Assembly (NCBI RefSeq): GCF_938045595.1
Contig: NZ_CALIBB010000281.1
Coordinates: 1-8,715 of the forward strand
Length of the DNA: 8,715 bases
Direction: 5' to 3'
Origin: an uncultured Campylobacter sp.
GTDB taxonomy: Bacteria > Campylobacterota > Campylobacteria > Campylobacterales > Campylobacteraceae
In this document: positions 6,415 through 8,715 of the stretch, in pieces
Layout of the letters: every line of letters begins with the position of its first letter
Position numbering within the stretch: position 1 is the first letter of the stretch
The notes under the pieces: generated by a model
Database searches by the model: none
What the model was told of the DNA's origin: nothing
What the model saw: only the letters and a program-made list of their open reading frames with translations
Translations under genes and position numbers: made by a program

Positions 6415-7442
6415 AAATTTTAGTCGCGATGAGCGGCGGCGTGGATAGCTCGATGTGCGCGAAGCTGCTGCAGGACGCGGGGCACGAGGTGCAGGGCTGC
6501 TATATGAAGCTGCACGCAAAGCCCGGCTATCACGAGGCAAATATCGCCAAAGTCCGCAAAGTGGGCGAGTTTTTGGGTATAAAAATCCACATTTTGGATC
6601 TGCAGGATGATTTTAATCGCGACGTTTACGAGCCCTTCGTGCAGGCTTATATAGGCGGTCTTACGCCAAATCCGTGCGCTCTGTGTAACCGCCGCATAAA
6701 GCTCGGCAAGCTTTTGGAATTTGCGCGCGAGCAGGGCTTTGAGCGCCTAGCTACGGGGCATTACGTCCGCATTGAGGACGGGCTTTTAAAAGCCGCCGCA
6801 GATCTTAGCAAAGATCAGAGCTATTTTTTAGCAAACATCGATCCCGCCGCGCTTAAGTTTATGCTCTTTCCGCTTGGGGGGATGTATAAAAAGGATGTCA
6901 AAGAGGCTGCACGCGCCTATGAGGAACTTTCCCAGATCGCTTCTGCGAGCGAAAGCAGCGAGATCTGCTTTGTGGACACCACCTACATCGACGTTTTAAA
7001 CCGTCATACGGGCACCAAAATGCCCGGCATCGTGCGCGACCGCGCGGGCAACGCCATCGGCACTCACGAGGGCTATATGCACTACACGATCGGCAAGCGC
7101 CGCGGTTTTACGGTGCACGGCGCGCATGAGCCGCACTTCGTGCTAAGCATCGACCCGCACAAAAACGAGATCGTCGTGGGCGGCAAGGAGGAGCTGGCGA
7201 CCTACGAGTTTGACACCGAAAATTTTAACGCCTTTTTAAGCAAGGATGAAATTTTAAATATACCGGGTCTCGGCGTTAAGATCCGCTACCGCAGCGCCAA
7301 ACTCCCCGTTAAAATTTCGCCTCGCAAGGACGGCGGCGTGCATGCCGTGCTGTCCGCGCCCGCAGCGGGCATCGCTCCTGCACAGCTCGCGGTTTTTTAC
7401 GACGAGCGCGACCGCGTAGTGGCAAGCGGATTTATACAATAG
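6411..7442 (+). CDS. mnmA: tRNA-specific 2-thiouridylase
   Basis: Adds sulfur to position 2 of wobble uridine 34 in tRNAs for Lys, Glu and Gln, by adenylating the base and then transferring a persulfide sulfur. The 343-residue protein opens with the PP-loop SGGVDSS (8-14). The two catalytic cysteines are Cys92 in NPCALCNRRIK and Cys186 in SESSEICFVD; Cys89 is an additional cysteine. TGHYVR (115-120), SKDQSYFL (133-140) and YTIGKRRG (225-232) are also family motifs. A strong AAGGAG ribosome site precedes the ATG, which overlaps the LOG stop (ATGA). A run of six G at 6876-6881 encodes part of PLGGMYK and leaves the frame intact. It is among the most hexamer-poor stretches of the window, as expected for a conserved gene. 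Confidence 0.96.
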   Translation: MKILVAMSGGVDSSMCAKLLQDAGHEVQGCYMKLHAKPGYHEANIAKVRKVGEFLGIKIHILDLQDDFNRDVYEPFVQAYIGGLTPNPCALCNRRIKLGKLLEFAREQGFERLATGHYVRIEDGLLKAAADLSKDQSYFLANIDPAALKFMLFPLGGMYKKDVKEAARAYEELSQIASASESSEICFVDTTYIDVLNRHTGTKMPGIVRDRAGNAIGTHEGYMHYTIGKRRGFTVHGAHEPHFVLSIDPHKNEIVVGGKEELATYEFDTENFNAFLSKDEILNIPGLGVKIRYRSAKLPVKISPRKDGGVHAVLSAPAAGIAPAQLAVFYDERDRVVASGFIQ

Positions 7443-7598
7443 CGCTTCACATCCGATGCTCGCTTTTGGCGCCGCTTGGGGCTCATCTGCTCGCAAAACG
7501 GTCCTTTGATCGCGCCGCTTGGTTCGCGCTTGCTTTGTTAAATTTCATATCGAAAAAGAGATTTACACTTTTGAATCCAAGCCGTTAAATTTTATCCC

Positions 7599-7635
7599 GT
7601 AAGCTCGGCGCGCAAATTTTATGCGCGTAGCTTAC
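7599..7635. other. Strong two-part hairpin downstream of mnmA
   Basis: GTAAGCT (7599-7605) pairs perfectly with AGCTTAC (7629-7635), and inside it CGCGCA (7609-7614) pairs with TGCGCG (7622-7627). This leaves a 3/1 internal loop and a 7-nt loop AATTTTA: 13 base pairs in 37 nt. It lies 157 nt after the mnmA stop. Neither strand has a T-run next to it, so it is not a canonical intrinsic terminator. It could stabilise the 3' end of the transcript or bind a protein. Confidence 0.5.
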
Positions 7636-7769
7636 GATTGAGGCTTTTAAATTTACGCTCTGTCGCTGTGTTACCTACACTGCTAGCGAAATTTACGAAA
7701 GTTGCGGCGCTAAAATAAAATTTACGGCGACGTCTTATCAAAGCGCGCCGTGACGCAAAGATCGCGACC

Positions 7770-7808
7770 GATATAAAATATTTCGCGCGTCGTCGCGACG
7801 GCGCGAAA
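7770..7808 (-). terminator. Possible intrinsic terminator for the leftward gene
   Basis: TTTCGCGC (7781-7788) pairs with GCGCGAAA (7801-7808) around the palindrome CGTCGCGACG (7791-7800), giving about 11 base pairs with a 2-nt bulge. Read on the minus strand the stem is followed by TATTTTATAT, a broken T-rich tract. It lies about 145 nt past the stop of the partial gene ending at 7954. The T-tract is imperfect, so this is tentative. Confidence 0.4.
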
Positions 7809-7953
7809 CGAAATTTGCGCACTTGCTCTAAAGGCGATTTGCGATAAAATTTAAACCAAAGCCCGCAGTGCCGCTTAAATTTCATGAATTTACGCAAAAT
7901 CAAATTTTAAAATTTAGCAACGCTTTCTAGCGTCCAGGTAATGTCCATCGCGA

Positions 7954-8715
7954 CTAAAATTCCACTCGCGTCTTTACCTCAAAAAGCAGCTCGCCGTCCA
8001 CCGCCTCAAGCCCGCCGCTCTTTATCATCTCGCGAATTTTACTCGTGCCAAGGCCGCTTTTTTGAAGCAAAATTTCAACCAAGTCTAGATCCCTGATCTC
8101 ATAAATGCACCGATCTATCAGCTGCGAAGAGCCCAGATCGTCAAAGTAGAAAAATCGCCCGCCGTTTGAATAGACCCAGCCATATAGCCCGCCGTGCACG
8201 CCGCCGACCCTGCGCCACTCATGCGGCAGCTCGAGCGCGAAAAGCCCGCTTTTGCGAGCGACCAGCCTACGACTGCTGCGGCCGCCGCCCCAAACTTCGG
8301 CGCCTTCTAAAAAATATATCCGCTCGCCGCTTTGAAATACGCTGCCGCTAAGCGCGCGGATCTCGCCCGCAAAGGGATTGTCTGCCGCGCGCTTTTGCTT
8401 TCCGTCGTTCTCGTCGAAATAATAGATGCCGCCGGAAGCTGCAAAAAGTAGATGGTTTGAGTGCTCAAGCTGCCTATTTAGCGGAGTATAGGGCGCGGAG
8501 GCGGGGTCAAATTTTAAATCATTCGCAAAAACGTCGCCGCTTTTCGCATCCCACAAAAAATAGTCCAACCACTGCCTCAAAAGTTCGTAATGCCCGCCGT
8601 TATCGCGCGCGTCAAGGCGCAGGTTTTTAAAATACACGTTCGCGCCGTCTGCGGCATAAACGTCGCTCGCTCTGCCATCGCTTCCCTCTATCTGGCGCAG
8701 GCTCGCGGCATCGGC
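7954..8715 (-). CDS. Partial unrecognised beta-rich protein, possibly DKNYY-like (5' end outside window)
   Basis: The frame is open from the right edge to a TAG at 7954-7956, giving the last 253 residues of a protein whose start lies beyond 8715. A GTG at 8637 could serve as a start, but it has no good ribosome site and the frame continues upstream with protein-like sequence (DVYAADGANVYFKN). Short aromatic beta units recur: NVYFKN, GGIYYFDENDG, ERIYFLEG, GLYGWVY and GRFFYFDD, separated by polar turns. This recalls DKNYY-type repeat proteins, often of unknown function, but the match is loose. The last 60 residues (LVEILLQKSGLG onward) look like a small helical domain. No signal peptide can be judged because the N-terminus is missing. 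It converges on mnmA and has a possible terminator downstream. Function unknown. Confidence 0.7.
   Translation of the reverse strand, partial: ADAASLRQIEGSDGRASDVYAADGANVYFKNLRLDARDNGGHYELLRQWLDYFLWDAKSGDVFANDLKFDPASAPYTPLNRQLEHSNHLLFAASGGIYYFDENDGKQKRAADNPFAGEIRALSGSVFQSGERIYFLEGAEVWGGGRSSRRLVARKSGLFALELPHEWRRVGGVHGGLYGWVYSNGGRFFYFDDLGSSQLIDRCIYEIRDLDLVEILLQKSGLGTSKIREMIKSGGLEAVDGELLFEVKTRVEF

Larger units (their letters stand above)
7443..7953. other. 511-bp intergenic region without a convincing gene, between converging genes
   Basis: No frame here combines a start codon, a ribosome site and protein-like composition. The longest open frame (7619-7903, minus strand, TTG start) is Arg/Lys/Phe-rich and looks like a chance product of AAATTT words. 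The region holds two GC-rich hairpins (7599-7635 and 7781-7808), four plus-strand copies of AATTTACG (near 7650, 7690, 7719 and 7887) and an 11-bp direct repeat GCGCCGCTTGG (7469 and 7512). It may be a degraded gene, a structured 3' region, or a short RNA locus. Confidence 0.6.
1..8715. repeat. Window-wide enrichment of RAATTY hexamers, mostly AAATTT
   Basis: Counting by eye I find about 98 RAATTY sites: roughly 68 AAATTT, 29 AAATTC or GAATTT, and one GAATTC. With mid-40s GC about 11 RAATTY and 3 AAATTT would be expected by chance. The sites occur in genes and intergenic DNA alike but are sparse in sppA (about 240-680), aroQ and mnmA, and dense in 2334-2460, the flhG-like insertion, 5693-5850 and 7540-7925. 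Other NAATTN words are rare (about a dozen). The count is manual and may be off by a few. Confidence 0.75.

Noticed and set aside
6876..6881. Run of six G in mnmA as a possible phase-variable tract
   Set aside because: Too short compared with the 8 or more G usual for Campylobacter phase variation, and it lies in a conserved PLGG motif of an important gene.
7619..7903. Minus-strand open frame of 94 codons in the mnmA-downstream gap
   Set aside because: TTG start without a ribosome site, very rich in Arg, Lys and Phe in the pattern expected from AAATTT words read in frame, and no recognisable motif.
1..8715. CRISPR array, tRNA, rRNA, insertion sequence, transposase, attachment site or origin
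   Set aside because: None seen: no regularly spaced repeat-spacer pattern, no cloverleaf-like sequence, no transposase or integrase motif, and no terminal inverted repeats with target duplications.

Overview
The window looks like chromosomal DNA of an oral-type, probably non-flagellated Campylobacter, with Campylobacter gracilis as the best guess. The reasons are the epsilonproteobacterial gene set and order (sppA, mqnF-like and aroQ next to folK and flhG, then a LOG-family gene and mnmA), a GC content in the mid-40s by eye (high for the genus), and the absence of flhF and fliA/fliM/fliY from positions where, as I recall, C. jejuni carries them. The species is inferred, not shown.

Layout: (1) 1-220 is AT-rich non-coding DNA with a possible terminator for the leftward operon. 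(2) 221-2298, minus strand: a two-gene operon of an mqnF-like aminofutalosine deaminase and the membrane protease SppA, whose ORFs overlap by 13 bp. (3) 2299-2470 is a compact divergent promoter region with a -10 box on each strand and three AT-rich palindromes. (4) 2471-5781, plus strand: a tightly packed operon of aroQ, an M24 Xaa-Pro peptidase, folK, an aberrant flhG-like ATPase and possibly a 30-codon ORF. (5) 5809-7442, plus strand: a LOG-family Rossmann protein and mnmA, overlapping by ATGA behind their own AT-rich promoter. (6) 7443-7953 holds no convincing gene but two strong GC-rich hairpins between converging genes. (7) 7954 to the right edge, minus strand: the C-terminal 253 residues of an unrecognised beta-rich protein that recalls DKNYY-type repeats.

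Most genes are housekeeping: shikimate pathway (AroQ), folate (FolK), menaquinone by the futalosine route (MqnF-like), tRNA wobble thiolation (MnmA), peptide turnover (Xaa-Pro peptidase) and membrane protein quality control (SppA). The unusual part is the FlhG-like protein. It sits where flhF-flhG would be expected, but flhF is gone. It starts two residues before its P-loop strand, so the N-terminal FlhF-activating motif is missing. Its switch I aspartates are replaced, and a roughly 149-residue Asn/Ser-rich low-complexity segment is inserted between the two halves of the ATPase fold. The frame is open and the Walker A lysines and C-terminal amphipathic tail are kept, so it may be a repurposed relic of the flagellar placement system.

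A second window-wide signal is extreme enrichment of the hexamer family RAATTY, above all AAATTT. I counted about 98 sites by eye where base composition predicts about 11. RAATTY is the methylated motif that marks transformable DNA in C. jejuni, so an uptake or self-recognition role is worth testing.
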